Source: Clostridium_AD sp036569345 (GTDB lineage: Bacteria; Bacillota; Clostridia; Clostridiales; Clostridiaceae). Taken from it: a stretch of DNA of 64,000 nt. Below, piece by piece: positions 18,008-26,538 of this stretch. Numbering within the stretch: position 1 is the first letter of the stretch; every line of letters starts with the position of its first letter. A model generated the notes under the pieces. That model worked only from the letters and a program-made list of their open reading frames with translations, did not search any database and was not told the origin of the DNA. The position numbers were made by a program, and so were the translations under genes. The stretch lies in the NCBI RefSeq assembly GCF_036569345.1, contig NZ_DATCQT010000185.1:21407-85406 (forward strand), read 5' to 3'.

Positions 18008-19212
18008 TATAATTCCTCCAAACTGCTTAACTTAAATCTAGTGCAACCGTCCTTTAACGTAATTTTCACCTCTTTTATATTTTTAAGTTCAATAATTTCG
18101 CTAATAACCTCATTTTCATTGTTTTGTAACACTGCGTATCCTTTATTTAATACATTCAAAGGGTTATGCGCATATAAAAGAGCATTAAATTTGGATAATT
18201 TCTGCTTTTCTAGTGAAATTTTTGTATTAAATTTGTAATTTAGATTCTTTTGCAAATTATCAATAAGAGTATATTGATTTACAATAAAATTTAAAGGATT
18301 ATTAATTTTTAAAGTTTTATTTAATAAATTAACTTTATTATATTCTTTAGTAATCTTAAATTCCACAGATTTTAGTAACAATTGCCTAAATGCTTTAATT
18401 TCATTATTTAAGTCTTTTATATTCCTTACAGCAATTTCTGCAGCGGCTGATGGTGTTGGTGCTCTATGGTCACATACAAAATCTGCTATAGTAAAGTCCG
18501 TTTCGTGACCAATTCCAGTAATTATAGGTATCTTAGAATTATATATTGCGTAAGCTAAGTTTTCCTCATTAAATGCCCATAATTCCTCTATTGATCCTCC
18601 TCCTCTTGCAATAATAATTAAATCTACATTTTTTAAATTATTAAAATATTTAATACCTTGTTCAACATCTGCGCTAGCATTTATTCCTTGAACAATGGAT
18701 GGATATATAAGCATGTTTACCAATGCATTGCGTCTTGTCGCCACATTAATAATATCTTTAACTGCTGCTCCAGTTGGCGATGTAATTACTCCTATTCTAG
18801 TAGGAAATGAGGGTATATCTTTCTTGTGAGCTTCATCAAATAATCCATCTTTTTTTAATTTATCCTTCAGATTTTGAAAAGCTAAAAATAACTGTCCTTC
18901 TCCATCTGTTTCCATGGAGTCACAATAAAATTGATATGCCCCCTCCTTTTCATAAACAGAAACCCTTCCGCGAATAATAACATTCATACCATCTCTAGGT
19001 GTAATTCTAAGACCGGAAGCATGTGATTTAAACATTACACAATTTATCTTTCCAAATGAATCTTTTAATGAGAAATATATATGTCCACTAGAATGCAATT
19101 TCACATTAGATAGTTCTCCTTTAACATTAGCATTGTTTAATATAAAGTCACTATCTATTACTTTTTTAATGTATCCATTAAGGGCAGTTACTGTTATTAC
19201 TTTAATAAACAT
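18007..19212 (-). CDS. xseA: Exodeoxyribonuclease VII large subunit
   Basis: XseA is the catalytic subunit of exonuclease VII, which degrades single-stranded DNA. It has an N-terminal OB fold (KGELSNVKLHSSGHIYFSLKD), the catalytic core with ARGGGSIEELWAFNEE and GIGHETDFTIADFVCDHRAPTPSAAAE, and a C-terminal coiled coil that binds XseB. Start chosen is ATG 19212 (MFIKVITVTALN), after TGGAG. It overlaps the folD end by 11 bases, so folD-xseA-xseB are coupled. Confidence 0.95.
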   Translation of the reverse strand: MFIKVITVTALNGYIKKVIDSDFILNNANVKGELSNVKLHSSGHIYFSLKDSFGKINCVMFKSHASGLRITPRDGMNVIIRGRVSVYEKEGAYQFYCDSMETDGEGQLFLAFQNLKDKLKKDGLFDEAHKKDIPSFPTRIGVITSPTGAAVKDIINVATRRNALVNMLIYPSIVQGINASADVEQGIKYFNNLKNVDLIIIARGGGSIEELWAFNEENLAYAIYNSKIPIITGIGHETDFTIADFVCDHRAPTPSAAAEIAVRNIKDLNNEIKAFRQLLLKSVEFKITKEYNKVNLLNKTLKINNPLNFIVNQYTLIDNLQKNLNYKFNTKISLEKQKLSKFNALLYAHNPLNVLNKGYAVLQNNENEVISEIIELKNIKEVKITLKDGCTRFKLSSLEEL

Positions 19213-20050
19213 TATCGCTCCATGCAGAGCAAGCATTTTTTATAAGCATTGTTGTAGTCATAAGCCCTGTTCCACCTGGTACAGGGGTAACATAGCCTGC
19301 TCGATCAATAACCTCGTCAAAACACACATCCCCAGTAATTTTATTATTTACCATTGTAGTTCCAACATCTATAACAATCGCTCCTTCTTTAATAAAATCA
19401 CTCGTTACAAAACTGGGCTTGCCTATTGCAGCAACTAAAATATCTGCTGTTTTACAAATTTCCGCAAGATTTTTTGTTTTAGAGTGACATATAGTTACTG
19501 TTGCATCTTCATTAAGTAGCAATTGAGCTGCCGGTTTTCCTACAATATTACTTCTACCAATAATAACAGCATGTTTTCCTTTAATAATACATCCAGTATT
19601 TTTAATCATTTCAATGACACCCAAAGCAGTACAAGGAATAAAACTTTTCTCTCCCTTATAAAATCTACCCATATTTACATCAGTTAATCCATCAATATCC
19701 TTTTTATATGAAATTTTGGAAGTTATTTCTTTCTCATTAAACTTTTTTGGTAAAGGCAATTGAAGAATTATCCCATCCACACTATCATCTTCATTAAACT
19801 CTTCTATAATATCAATAATATCCTTTTGATTGCAATCTTTATCCAATTCAATGCAAGTATAAGAAATACCTAATTTATCGCAAAGATTATTCTGGCTTTT
19901 CACATATGATGCACTGCCTCCATCCTCGCCAACTAATATGGTCTTAATTGAGGGTACTCGCACACCCTTTTTAACCCTATCATTTATAATTAACTTAATT
20001 TCATTTCTGTAGTTTTCAACTATTCTCTTACCATTAACTTTAATTCCCAT
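19202..20050 (-). CDS. folD: Methylenetetrahydrofolate dehydrogenase / cyclohydrolase
   Basis: FolD interconverts methylene-, methenyl- and 10-formyl-tetrahydrofolate. It shows the substrate motif SYVKSQNNLCDKLGI with the catalytic lysine, the VDGIILQLPLPK block, the NADP-binding Rossmann GRSNIVGKPAAQLLL and the C-terminal PVPGGTGLMTTTML. The length of 282 residues is normal. The ATG follows AAAGGAGATGATAAT. It sits between nusB and xseA as in related clostridia. Confidence 0.96.
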   Translation of the reverse strand: MGIKVNGKRIVENYRNEIKLIINDRVKKGVRVPSIKTILVGEDGGSASYVKSQNNLCDKLGISYTCIELDKDCNQKDIIDIIEEFNEDDSVDGIILQLPLPKKFNEKEITSKISYKKDIDGLTDVNMGRFYKGEKSFIPCTALGVIEMIKNTGCIIKGKHAVIIGRSNIVGKPAAQLLLNEDATVTICHSKTKNLAEICKTADILVAAIGKPSFVTSDFIKEGAIVIDVGTTMVNNKITGDVCFDEVIDRAGYVTPVPGGTGLMTTTMLIKNACSAWSDNVY

Positions 20051-20105
20051 ATTATCATCTCCTTTTATACATTTTTAAAATACTACTTAGTATTTTAAAA
20101 TTCTG

Positions 20106-20168
20106 ATTTAATTAAAAGTTCCTCTTTTAATTAAATAAAATAACTAGTCAAGGACTAGTTATTTTATT
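20106..20168 (-). terminator. Tandem hairpins between nusB and folD
   Basis: Two perfect hairpins share three bases: a 13-bp stem (20106-20118 with 20124-20136) and a 16-bp stem (20134-20149 with 20153-20168). The larger stem is the likely terminator of nusB. The second might be a leader structure of folD. Confidence 0.6.
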
Positions 20169-20188
20169 GTTATTTACTCTTACTTTTT

Positions 20189-20584
20189 CTAAAGCATCTT
20201 TGCTAATATACCATTTATAAAAGCTGGTGAACTATCTTCACCATATATTTTAGCAAGTTCAATTCCTTCATTTACAGAAACCTTACCTGGTATTTCTTCC
20301 TCAAATAATATTTCATATGTACTTATTCTTAAAATAGCTAAATTCATTTTAGATAGTCTATTAAGTTTCCACTTAATTAAGTGTTTTTCAATGTTTTTAT
20401 CAATTTCCTTACCATTTTCATGAACACCGACTAACACTTTAGTAATGTATGCCATATCTAGATCCTTTAGATCAACATCTGTATTCTCTTTAAAGTTTTC
20501 AATTATATCCTGATAATTCTCTTTATTTATTGACATTTCAAACAGCAATTTCATTGCTGTTTCTCTTGACTTTCTTCTATTCAT
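20189..20584 (-). CDS. nusB: Transcription antitermination factor NusB
   Basis: NusB with NusE/S10 binds boxA of rRNA leaders and prevents early termination. The 131-residue protein (start ATG 20584, preceded by GGGAGG) has the all-helical fold motifs SRETAMKLLFEMSINKE, the conserved RLSKMNLAILRISTYEIL and the C-terminal INEGIELAKIYGEDSSPAFINGIL (with VNEGIELAK). It is separated from asp23 by the hairpin at 20637-20671, and from folD by the tandem hairpins. Confidence 0.94.
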   Translation of the reverse strand: MNRRKSRETAMKLLFEMSINKENYQDIIENFKENTDVDLKDLDMAYITKVLVGVHENGKEIDKNIEKHLIKWKLNRLSKMNLAILRISTYEILFEEEIPGKVSVNEGIELAKIYGEDSSPAFINGILAKML

Positions 20585-20636
20585 TAGTAATCCTCCCAAT
20601 TTTTCATATAACATTACGACATAAATGTAATAATAG

Positions 20637-20671
20637 CAATAAACACCCTCTATTACGGAGGGTGTTTATTG
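20637..20671 (-). terminator. Hairpin between asp23 and nusB
   Basis: A perfect 14-bp stem (20637-20650 with 20658-20671) with a 7-base loop touches the last base of asp23. It has only a short T-rich tail on the minus strand, so it may be a partial terminator that lowers nusB readthrough. Confidence 0.55.
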
Positions 20672-21061
20672 TTATGCTTCTATTTCCTCTAGCTTTTCTA
20701 TTTTGGGTAATACAACATTTTGTACATACACGTTTACTGCTGATACTGTAAGTCCTGTCATCAGCTCTACAGATTTTTTTACATTTATTTGTGCCTTTTC
20801 AGTGACTTCTGGGATTTTAACACCATATTCAACTACAACATGCAAATCAATAATTGCACTATGTTCTCCTACATTTACTTTAACACCCTTAGATAAATTT
20901 TTCTTTCCACTTAATATTTGTGTTATTCCCCCAACGAGACTAGCACTCATTCCAACAATTCCCTTTATTTCTGCAACAGCTAATCCAGCTATAACACTAA
21001 CCACATCCTCAGATATCTTAACAACACCCATTTCTGTTTCATTTAAAATCTTATCTTCCAT
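20672..21061 (-). CDS. Asp23/Gls24 family envelope stress protein
   Basis: This 129-residue protein carries the Asp23 family pattern: GVVKISEDVVSVIAGLAVAEIKGIVGM, a central DLHVVVEYGVKIPEV strand and an AQINVKKSVELMTGLTVSAVNVYVQNVV helix-strand end. Members are membrane-proximal proteins tied to cell-envelope homeostasis. In spore formers a paralogue lies between nusB and spoIIIAH. It does not have a transmembrane segment. The function in this organism is unknown. The ATG follows a GGGGGTAC ribosome site. Confidence 0.9.
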   Translation of the reverse strand: MEDKILNETEMGVVKISEDVVSVIAGLAVAEIKGIVGMSASLVGGITQILSGKKNLSKGVKVNVGEHSAIIDLHVVVEYGVKIPEVTEKAQINVKKSVELMTGLTVSAVNVYVQNVVLPKIEKLEEIEA

Positions 21062-21097
21062 ATTAGTACCCCCTTATTTAGCTTAGGTAAAACATGC

Positions 21098-21133
21098 AAT
21101 GCTATACTTATTATATCAGATAAATATAGCATT
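21098..21133 (-). terminator. Terminator downstream of spoIIIAH
   Basis: AATGCTATA (21098-21106) pairs with TATAGCATT (21125-21133). It marks the end of the spoIIIA operon. Confidence 0.5.
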
Positions 21134-21141
21134 TACAATTA

Positions 21142-21651
21142 CTATTGTTTGATCTTAACTTCAATTTTTTCTAATTTTGTTTTATTCATTACAACATCGT
21201 TAATGCTACGAAGTTCCGCTTCTGTAAGTTGTTTTTTATCGGATTTTACGAGTATTTGTACCTTGTCATCTACTATGCTACACATTGCATCATCATACCC
21301 TAGAGCTTTTAGTGCAAGTTCGACGTCCGCTTCATTTTGTGAAGCCATCGATATGTTTAAGTATTTATCAGCAGCTGTTGCCTTTTGTTCTTTTGGAGTA
21401 TTGGTATCATCTATTAAAGCTTTGATCGTTTGAAGAGTACTTGCATTTTCTTGTTCCCTTGATAATTTTGCTTCTACAAAATAGGTTGAAGTTGTAGCAG
21501 TTTTGCTTTGTTTTAAAGATATTGCACTTTTCTCAGTATTGAAATTTGTATCATTTACATATAATGGTCCATTCACCTTTGTTGCAAGATACCCTGCAAA
21601 CACAATAAGCACTACCAACGTAACAATTATACCAGACTGTTTTTTATTCAT
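21142..21651 (-). CDS. spoIIIAH: Stage III sporulation protein AH
   Basis: SpoIIIAH is the mother-cell partner that binds forespore SpoIIQ through its FliF/YscJ-like domain to form the feeding channel. It has an N-terminal membrane segment (IIVTLVVLIVFAGYLATKV) and a 100-residue ring-forming domain with the repeats VEAKLSREQENASTLQTIK and VDDKVQILVKSDKKQLTEAE. I start at ATG 21651 behind GGGGGAAC, giving about 169 residues. It is the last gene of the spoIIIA operon. Confidence 0.92.
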   Translation of the reverse strand: MNKKQSGIIVTLVVLIVFAGYLATKVNGPLYVNDTNFNTEKSAISLKQSKTATTSTYFVEAKLSREQENASTLQTIKALIDDTNTPKEQKATAADKYLNISMASQNEADVELALKALGYDDAMCSIVDDKVQILVKSDKKQLTEAELRSINDVVMNKTKLEKIEVKIKQ

Positions 21652-21692
21652 AATGTTCCCCCCCATCTACCTTTCTAAGAAATTATATGCTA

Positions 21693-22340
21693 CTAGTTCA
21701 TAGGATATACATTAACTTTGTCTTCAGGCAAATTAAATAAATTAATTACTGCCTGTCTAATCCTAAGTTCAGTAATTTTTTCACCTGATCCCTGTGCTAC
21801 TACGCAAACACCTGTAATAATAGGCTTGTATGTCTTTACAATTAGTGGTTCATTTGCATCTCCATTATTCGACATAACAACAGTACTTCCATTATTCTCT
21901 TGAGTTATGTTTCTTTTTCCACCTGTTGTATCATTTTCTACAGTAAGGCTTTTTGAATCATTAACATTTACCGCAGGAACACTTTCTTCTCCACTCTCAA
22001 AATATATCATAAGTTGTACCTTTCCAACCCCTTGAATTCCTTCAAGGGTTAACTTAAGTTTGTTTTCTAATTGTGCTTCATAATCACTTGTATCTATCGG
22101 GTTAGTTTCCGTAGCAACTTTATCCTTTTGTACTACAGGAGCTACAGTTGAAGTAGCTTTGGGTGTTTTAAAAAAACTACTTGCTAAAACTATTACTACA
22201 GCCACTAAAACCATTAATATCAAGTTTCCTAATAATTTGTCAGATTTTTTTGTTTTATCGTTTTTTTTACTTTCCCCATTATTATTTAACTTTGTTTTAA
22301 TAAACTCAGTAATTTTACTAAGTAAATTATCATTGTTCAT
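21693..22340 (-). CDS. spoIIIAG: Stage III sporulation protein AG
   Basis: SpoIIIAG forms a large secretin-like ring in the mother-cell membrane around the channel. A membrane segment (LLGNLILMVLVAVVIVLASSF) lies at residues 35-55, then a linker and the ring domain with VQLMIYFESGEESVP and the conserved VICVVAQGSGEKITELRIRQAVINLFNLPEDKV (as GVCVVAQ...). 215 residues is normal. It is followed by spoIIIAH in the same operon. Confidence 0.93.
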   Translation of the reverse strand: MNNDNLLSKITEFIKTKLNNNGESKKNDKTKKSDKLLGNLILMVLVAVVIVLASSFFKTPKATSTVAPVVQKDKVATETNPIDTSDYEAQLENKLKLTLEGIQGVGKVQLMIYFESGEESVPAVNVNDSKSLTVENDTTGGKRNITQENNGSTVVMSNNGDANEPLIVKTYKPIITGVCVVAQGSGEKITELRIRQAVINLFNLPEDKVNVYPMN

Positions 22341-22390
22341 AGAAATCCCCCTCTTTTCTTGTTTTTATATACGAATTAAATATCATATAT

Positions 22391-22984
22391 TTATGAATTT
22401 AATTTATAAACAGTAATGACAGCATTAGGTATTTTAAATTTACTACTTAAAAGCTTCTTTATTTTATTTCCTTGTTCATCTTGCAAAACATTTTTATTTC
22501 CTACATTTACATTTTTAGTATTTATTACTATATTTTTGATGTTTTGAACTCCTTTTTCCACAATTTCAATTTCAACATTTTTAATATCGAATGTTCCATC
22601 TTTACTATCATATACAATCTGTATATCAGCATTGTACTTATTTTCCGGATAAGTTTCTTCTAAACTCAATAAACATTCATTTTCTAGATTCTTTTTAAAA
22701 TTTTCTGTAGTATTTATTATGTTAATGTCTTTATACTTTTTAATATCTACATTGGCGGTACTACTCTCCATGTAACTTGTTGCTTTACTTGAATAAGAAT
22801 TTATATCAAAATTTTTATCAAACATCTTCATTATAGGGTTTATTATTACTACAATTAACATCAGTCCTAAAACAAATTTCGCATATTTTTTCATACTATT
22901 ATCTGGCAAGATCATCTCCACCGCGGTAATAAAAAATACAGCAATGGTAATGTTTGTTATCCAGACTTTCAATAATTCTATCAA
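22391..22984 (-). CDS. spoIIIAF: Stage III sporulation protein AF
   Basis: SpoIIIAF is a two-helix membrane protein with a ring-building cytoplasmic or periplasmic domain. The N-terminus has two hydrophobic segments (residues 5-24 and 34-55) followed by a 140-residue domain rich in Lys/Asn with the DIKNVEIEIVEKG strand. The start is TTG at 22984, ten bases after AGGAGG, the best choice. The end of the protein, KFKIPNAVITVYKLNS, fits the family C-terminal pattern. It lies between AE and AG. Confidence 0.88.
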   Translation of the reverse strand: MIELLKVWITNITIAVFFITAVEMILPDNSMKKYAKFVLGLMLIVVIINPIMKMFDKNFDINSYSSKATSYMESSTANVDIKKYKDINIINTTENFKKNLENECLLSLEETYPENKYNADIQIVYDSKDGTFDIKNVEIEIVEKGVQNIKNIVINTKNVNVGNKNVLQDEQGNKIKKLLSSKFKIPNAVITVYKLNS

Positions 22985-23049
22985 ATTGTCACCACCTCCT
23001 TTATAATTAAGTGAACGCCTGACGGATGAATCCTAACAATCAGTAATTT

Positions 23050-24198
23050 TTAGCCCATTATTATACCTTTTCCAGTGGAAGCTACTATTGCAACCATTAT
23101 GAAAAACATTACACTTACTGATATTACGCAAGACATTAAAAGTAGAATAGAATCTCCTACAGAATTTATACAATCTACTGTTCGCTCATCACTTATAGGT
23201 TCAATTAGTGCAGCTGCTGCTTTATATAAGAAAGCCATAATTAACAATTTTATAATAGGGAATAATACTATTATTATAAGAATAATTAACCCAAGACCAC
23301 TTATTGCATTTTTTAGAAGAAGTGAGTATCCGGCTACAGTAGAAATTGCATCAGATAAACATTTTCCAACTACAGGTATAAAATTATCTACTGCAAATTT
23401 TGCTGTTTTTATAGTAACCTGATCTATAGTTTTTGCAGCTATGCTTCTTAAAGTAATTACCCCAATAAATACTGTCATCACTATTCCCTGAATCCAAATA
23501 GCAATTTGTTTTAGAAGTTTTGTTAAATTTTTTATTTTATAATCACTGGATATGTTTTTTACAAATTGTAATACAAAGCTCATAAATATTATAGGAATGA
23601 TAATATCTACATAGATTCTAGAACTTACAGTAGCAAAACCCATTATTACAGGATCAAGTAAGGTTGCCTCTGCAAATCCTCCTACAGTTGCTAAGAGCAT
23701 CATTAAAACTGGGATAAGTGCCGCCATAAAATCTGCCATATTAAGTATGGTGGTTTTAGTTAGTTCCACTACTATATAAAAACTTTTAGTTATCATCACA
23801 ATCATTACACCATAACATGCAAAATAAGCGATGTTAGACAAACTCTCTTTGTTAAAAGCACTTTGAAGATTATGAAGCAACGCGCAAATAACCGCTATAA
23901 TCATAAGGCTTCCAATTAACTCCATTGAAGCAATAACTTCTTTAAATGTGTATTTAATAACATAATTCGAAATTTCTTTAAAACTAAATCCGTTTTCACC
24001 AGTCTTTATAAATTGTTCTACAAAAGCTCGAGGCTCCATATCATTAAATATTTCATATTTCGTTTTTACATTAGAAATATAATCATATAAATTGCTTATT
24101 TCCTGTTGTTCTTTTACTCCTACTTTGCCTATCTCTGTAGCTTGTACACTAATAGGCAAACATATTAAAAATAGTAAAATCAATAATATTTTTTTCAT
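23050..24198 (-). CDS. spoIIIAE: Stage III sporulation protein AE
   Basis: SpoIIIAE is the polytopic membrane subunit, with a cleaved N-terminal signal and eight or so hydrophobic segments such as IMVITKSFYIVVELTKTTIL. The start is the ATG at 24198, preceded by GAAGAGG. An in-frame ATG 39 bases upstream encodes a near-repeat of the first 9 residues (MKKILLIL), indicating a small tandem duplication of the gene start. The length of 382 residues fits. Confidence 0.92.
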   Translation of the reverse strand: MKKILLILLFLICLPISVQATEIGKVGVKEQQEISNLYDYISNVKTKYEIFNDMEPRAFVEQFIKTGENGFSFKEISNYVIKYTFKEVIASMELIGSLMIIAVICALLHNLQSAFNKESLSNIAYFACYGVMIVMITKSFYIVVELTKTTILNMADFMAALIPVLMMLLATVGGFAEATLLDPVIMGFATVSSRIYVDIIIPIIFMSFVLQFVKNISSDYKIKNLTKLLKQIAIWIQGIVMTVFIGVITLRSIAAKTIDQVTIKTAKFAVDNFIPVVGKCLSDAISTVAGYSLLLKNAISGLGLIILIIIVLFPIIKLLIMAFLYKAAAALIEPISDERTVDCINSVGDSILLLMSCVISVSVMFFIMVAIVASTGKGIIMG

Positions 24199-24245
24199 AT
24201 TATACCTCTTCGTCAAAATTAGTAATATTTTTTTCATATCAACAT

Positions 24246-24629
24246 CTACATTATCTTCAAAATAGATTGCATTACCGCCATTAAGATAGGTATTGCCAAA
24301 ACTAATATCAATATTTTTCCAGAAAATTCAACCTTTGCTGCAATACTACTCTCGCCAGCATCTTTGCAAATCTCACTGCAAAAGGAAGCTAAATAAGCAA
24401 TGCCTAGTATTTTAAAAACCGTGTTTAAATAAATAACATCAATATTTGCCTTATTTGCTAGTGTTTGCATAAAACCCATTATTATTGTAAGCTTATTAAC
24501 CATAAATAAAAAAATCAATATTCCTGCTACAATACTAACTTGAATTGCTAGATCATCCCTTCTGCCTTTGAAAATAAGCACGATAAATAATGCCGTAAAA
24601 GCAAATGCAACAACTTTGATTATTTCCAT
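24246..24629 (-). CDS. spoIIIAD: Stage III sporulation protein AD
   Basis: SpoIIIAD is a 127-residue protein with four hydrophobic segments (first VVAFAFTALFIVLIF), paired with AC in the channel base. It has the conserved FKILGIAYLASFCSEICKDAGESSIAAKVEFSGK block. It lies between AC and AE. The ATG follows AAGGAGGAGATT. Confidence 0.92.
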   Translation of the reverse strand: MEIIKVVAFAFTALFIVLIFKGRRDDLAIQVSIVAGILIFLFMVNKLTIIMGFMQTLANKANIDVIYLNTVFKILGIAYLASFCSEICKDAGESSIAAKVEFSGKILILVLAIPILMAVMQSILKIM

Positions 24630-24690
24630 AATCTCCTCCTTGCCTGTCTCTATAAGCAGATAACAATTATAAATTGTTGTCCTACTTGTC

Positions 24691-24888
24691 CTAAAATTGA
24701 AACAAAGTTTTTACAGAACTAAACAGGTTGTTTACTAAATTTATAACCATCATAAGAAGCAGAATTATCCCCGCTAAATTTGCAACTACAGCGATGTCAT
24801 CCTTACCACCACTTTTTAAAATCTTATCTATTATAATAATCAGAATACCTGTTGCACCTATTTTAAATAGCAAACTTACATCTAACAC
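24691..24888 (-). CDS. spoIIIAC: Stage III sporulation protein AC
   Basis: This 65-residue protein consists of two membrane helices (LLFKIGATGILIIIIDKIL and VANLAGIILLLMMVINLV) with the conserved DDIAVVANLAG turn. It starts with GTG at 24888, behind a run of eight G's that can serve as a ribosome site. In the family it supports the SpoIIIAE/AD channel base. Confidence 0.92.
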   Translation of the reverse strand: MLDVSLLFKIGATGILIIIIDKILKSGGKDDIAVVANLAGIILLLMMVINLVNNLFSSVKTLFQF

Positions 24889-24901
24889 GTGTTAACCCCC
24901 C

Positions 24902-25420
24902 CTATATTAATGCTATTACAAGCATTGCCCCAAAAGAAAATCCTAAATATCTATACATTTTTATATTTTTGTTCATAAATTCTTCTGATATCTTAATTTG
25001 CTTTTTTAAATTTGCTATTGTAAGCGAAAACATGCTATTTTGACCTTGTATATCAGATTCCCCCAGTGTCTTAGATAAATCCAAAATAACATTTATATCA
25101 TCGGCATTTAGATACATTTTATTTTTTGTTGCATTCACAGCACTATTCATAGCCTCATATACATTTTCATATTCATTGTCAGACAGCAATTCACTTGTTT
25201 TATTAAAAAGTTCATTAATAGGCTCTTTGCTTTTACTTGCTATACTTTTAAATGCATCTGGCAAAAGAGCATGTACATAAGTTATTTCATTTTGAAGTTG
25301 GTAAATTGCTCTTTGAACTTCATTTAGTTGAAATACTCTATATTTAAGCCGTTCACTGTATATAAATCCAGCCATTGTTGAAGCACCCAAAATTACAATA
25401 CATGCAATTATTTTAATCAT
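24902..25420 (-). CDS. spoIIIAB: Stage III sporulation protein AB
   Basis: SpoIIIAB resembles GspF/PilC-type platform proteins and may join the ATPase to the membrane channel. It has an N-terminal membrane segment (MIKIIACIVILGASTMAGFIYSE region), a helical soluble middle (coiled coil around FQLNEVQRAIYQLQNEI) and a C-terminal membrane helix with YLGFSFGAMLVIAL. Start is ATG 25420 behind GTGGAGG, one base after the AA stop. Confidence 0.93.
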   Translation of the reverse strand: MIKIIACIVILGASTMAGFIYSERLKYRVFQLNEVQRAIYQLQNEITYVHALLPDAFKSIASKSKEPINELFNKTSELLSDNEYENVYEAMNSAVNATKNKMYLNADDINVILDLSKTLGESDIQGQNSMFSLTIANLKKQIKISEEFMNKNIKMYRYLGFSFGAMLVIALI

Positions 25421-25421
25421 A

Positions 25422-26342
25422 TTATGACCTCCACATATCTGTGCCTTTAGTAAAATCATAAATACATTCTATTGTCCCAATTCCTCTTTTGTTGTTAAGC
25501 ACAATTCCCCTAGTAAATACATAGTTTTCCATGATATCTTTAAAAACTAATCTTTTATACAAGTCCTCAATTCCAAAACCATGAATAGTTGTAATTAGAC
25601 TGATTCCAGAATTCAGTGCCATTAGAATACTCTCCATATCCTTTTGGGTACCTATTTCATCACAAACTATCACATCAGGTGACATACTTCTAATTGCCAT
25701 CATAATTCCTTGACTCTTAGGACAATTATCTAATACATCCGACCTAATGCCTACGTCCATTTGGGGTATTCCTTTAAAAGAACCAGCTATTTCAGACCTC
25801 TCATCAATAATAGAAACATTTTTTCCATGGAATTTTTTATCTCTATCCCCTTGTGATATCTGTCTGGAAATATCTCTAAGTAAAGTAGTTTTTCCACATT
25901 TGGGTGGAGATATAATTATTGTATTGTAAACCGAATTATTATTAGTAATATATGGCATTACTTTATCAGCACAACCAATAATTTCTTTACATGCTCTTAT
26001 ATTTATAGACGATATGTCTTTAATCGTTTTTATGCTATTATTTTCAATAACACAAATTCCACATAGTCCAACTCGGTGTCCACCTTTTATAGTTATATAC
26101 CCCTGCCTAATTTCATCTTCAAAAGCATATATTGAGTAATTGCTTATCCTCTGCATTATGTATTTTATATCTTCTGGCGTTGCGATATAATCCCAGATTT
26201 CTTCTTTACTGCCAATGTGAATGGACAGAGGCTTGTTTACTTTTATCCTAATCTCTTCAAGTTGCTGTAAATTATGGACCTGTTCCAATTTGCTTCTAAT
26301 ATTTTTAGGTAATATTTCAAATAAATCATTAGTGACTAACAT
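25422..26342 (-). CDS. spoIIIAA: Stage III sporulation protein AA (ATPase)
   Basis: SpoIIIAA is the RecA-like, type II/IV secretion-type ATPase that powers or assembles the A-Q channel. Walker A is SPPKCGKTTLLRDISR, the Walker B region is DVIVCDEIGT, and there is a conserved HGRNVSIIDERSEIAG-like stretch (HGKNVSIIDERSEIAGSF). The N-terminal domain contains EIRIKVNKPLSI. The length of 306 residues is normal. It is the first gene of the operon and has a sigma-E-like promoter at 26367-26395. Confidence 0.95.
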   Translation of the reverse strand: MLVTNDLFEILPKNIRSKLEQVHNLQQLEEIRIKVNKPLSIHIGSKEEIWDYIATPEDIKYIMQRISNYSIYAFEDEIRQGYITIKGGHRVGLCGICVIENNSIKTIKDISSINIRACKEIIGCADKVMPYITNNNSVYNTIIISPPKCGKTTLLRDISRQISQGDRDKKFHGKNVSIIDERSEIAGSFKGIPQMDVGIRSDVLDNCPKSQGIMMAIRSMSPDVIVCDEIGTQKDMESILMALNSGISLITTIHGFGIEDLYKRLVFKDIMENYVFTRGIVLNNKRGIGTIECIYDFTKGTDMWRS

Positions 26343-26366
26343 TTTTTTCGCCCTCCCATATATAAT

Positions 26367-26395
26367 TTGTATTATATATTATCGTAAAATATTCC
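26367..26395 (-). promoter_or_regulatory. Sigma-E-like promoter for spoIIIA operon
   Basis: The minus strand has GGAATATT, 13 bases, then TAATACAA, which resembles the sigma-E -35 and -10 patterns, about 25 bases before spoIIIAA. Known operon biology (mother-cell sigma-E) supports it. The match is approximate. Confidence 0.4.
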
Positions 26396-26469
26396 TCATA
26401 AATCAAAAATTTATTAACTTAAATAAGATTCATTTTACCAAATATATGTGCTGTGACCTAAAAAAAGAA

Positions 26470-26521
26470 CAAAAAAAAAGGACCATCTCAAAATGATTTA
26501 AAAAATCATTTTTGAGATAGC
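26470..26521 (-). terminator. Terminator of efp
   Basis: The stem of about 17 bp (CCATCTCAAAATGATTT, 26483-26499, with its partner at about 26503-26520) is followed on the minus strand by nine T's. Confidence 0.85.
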
Positions 26522-26538
26522 CTCTCTTCTTTTTAAAT

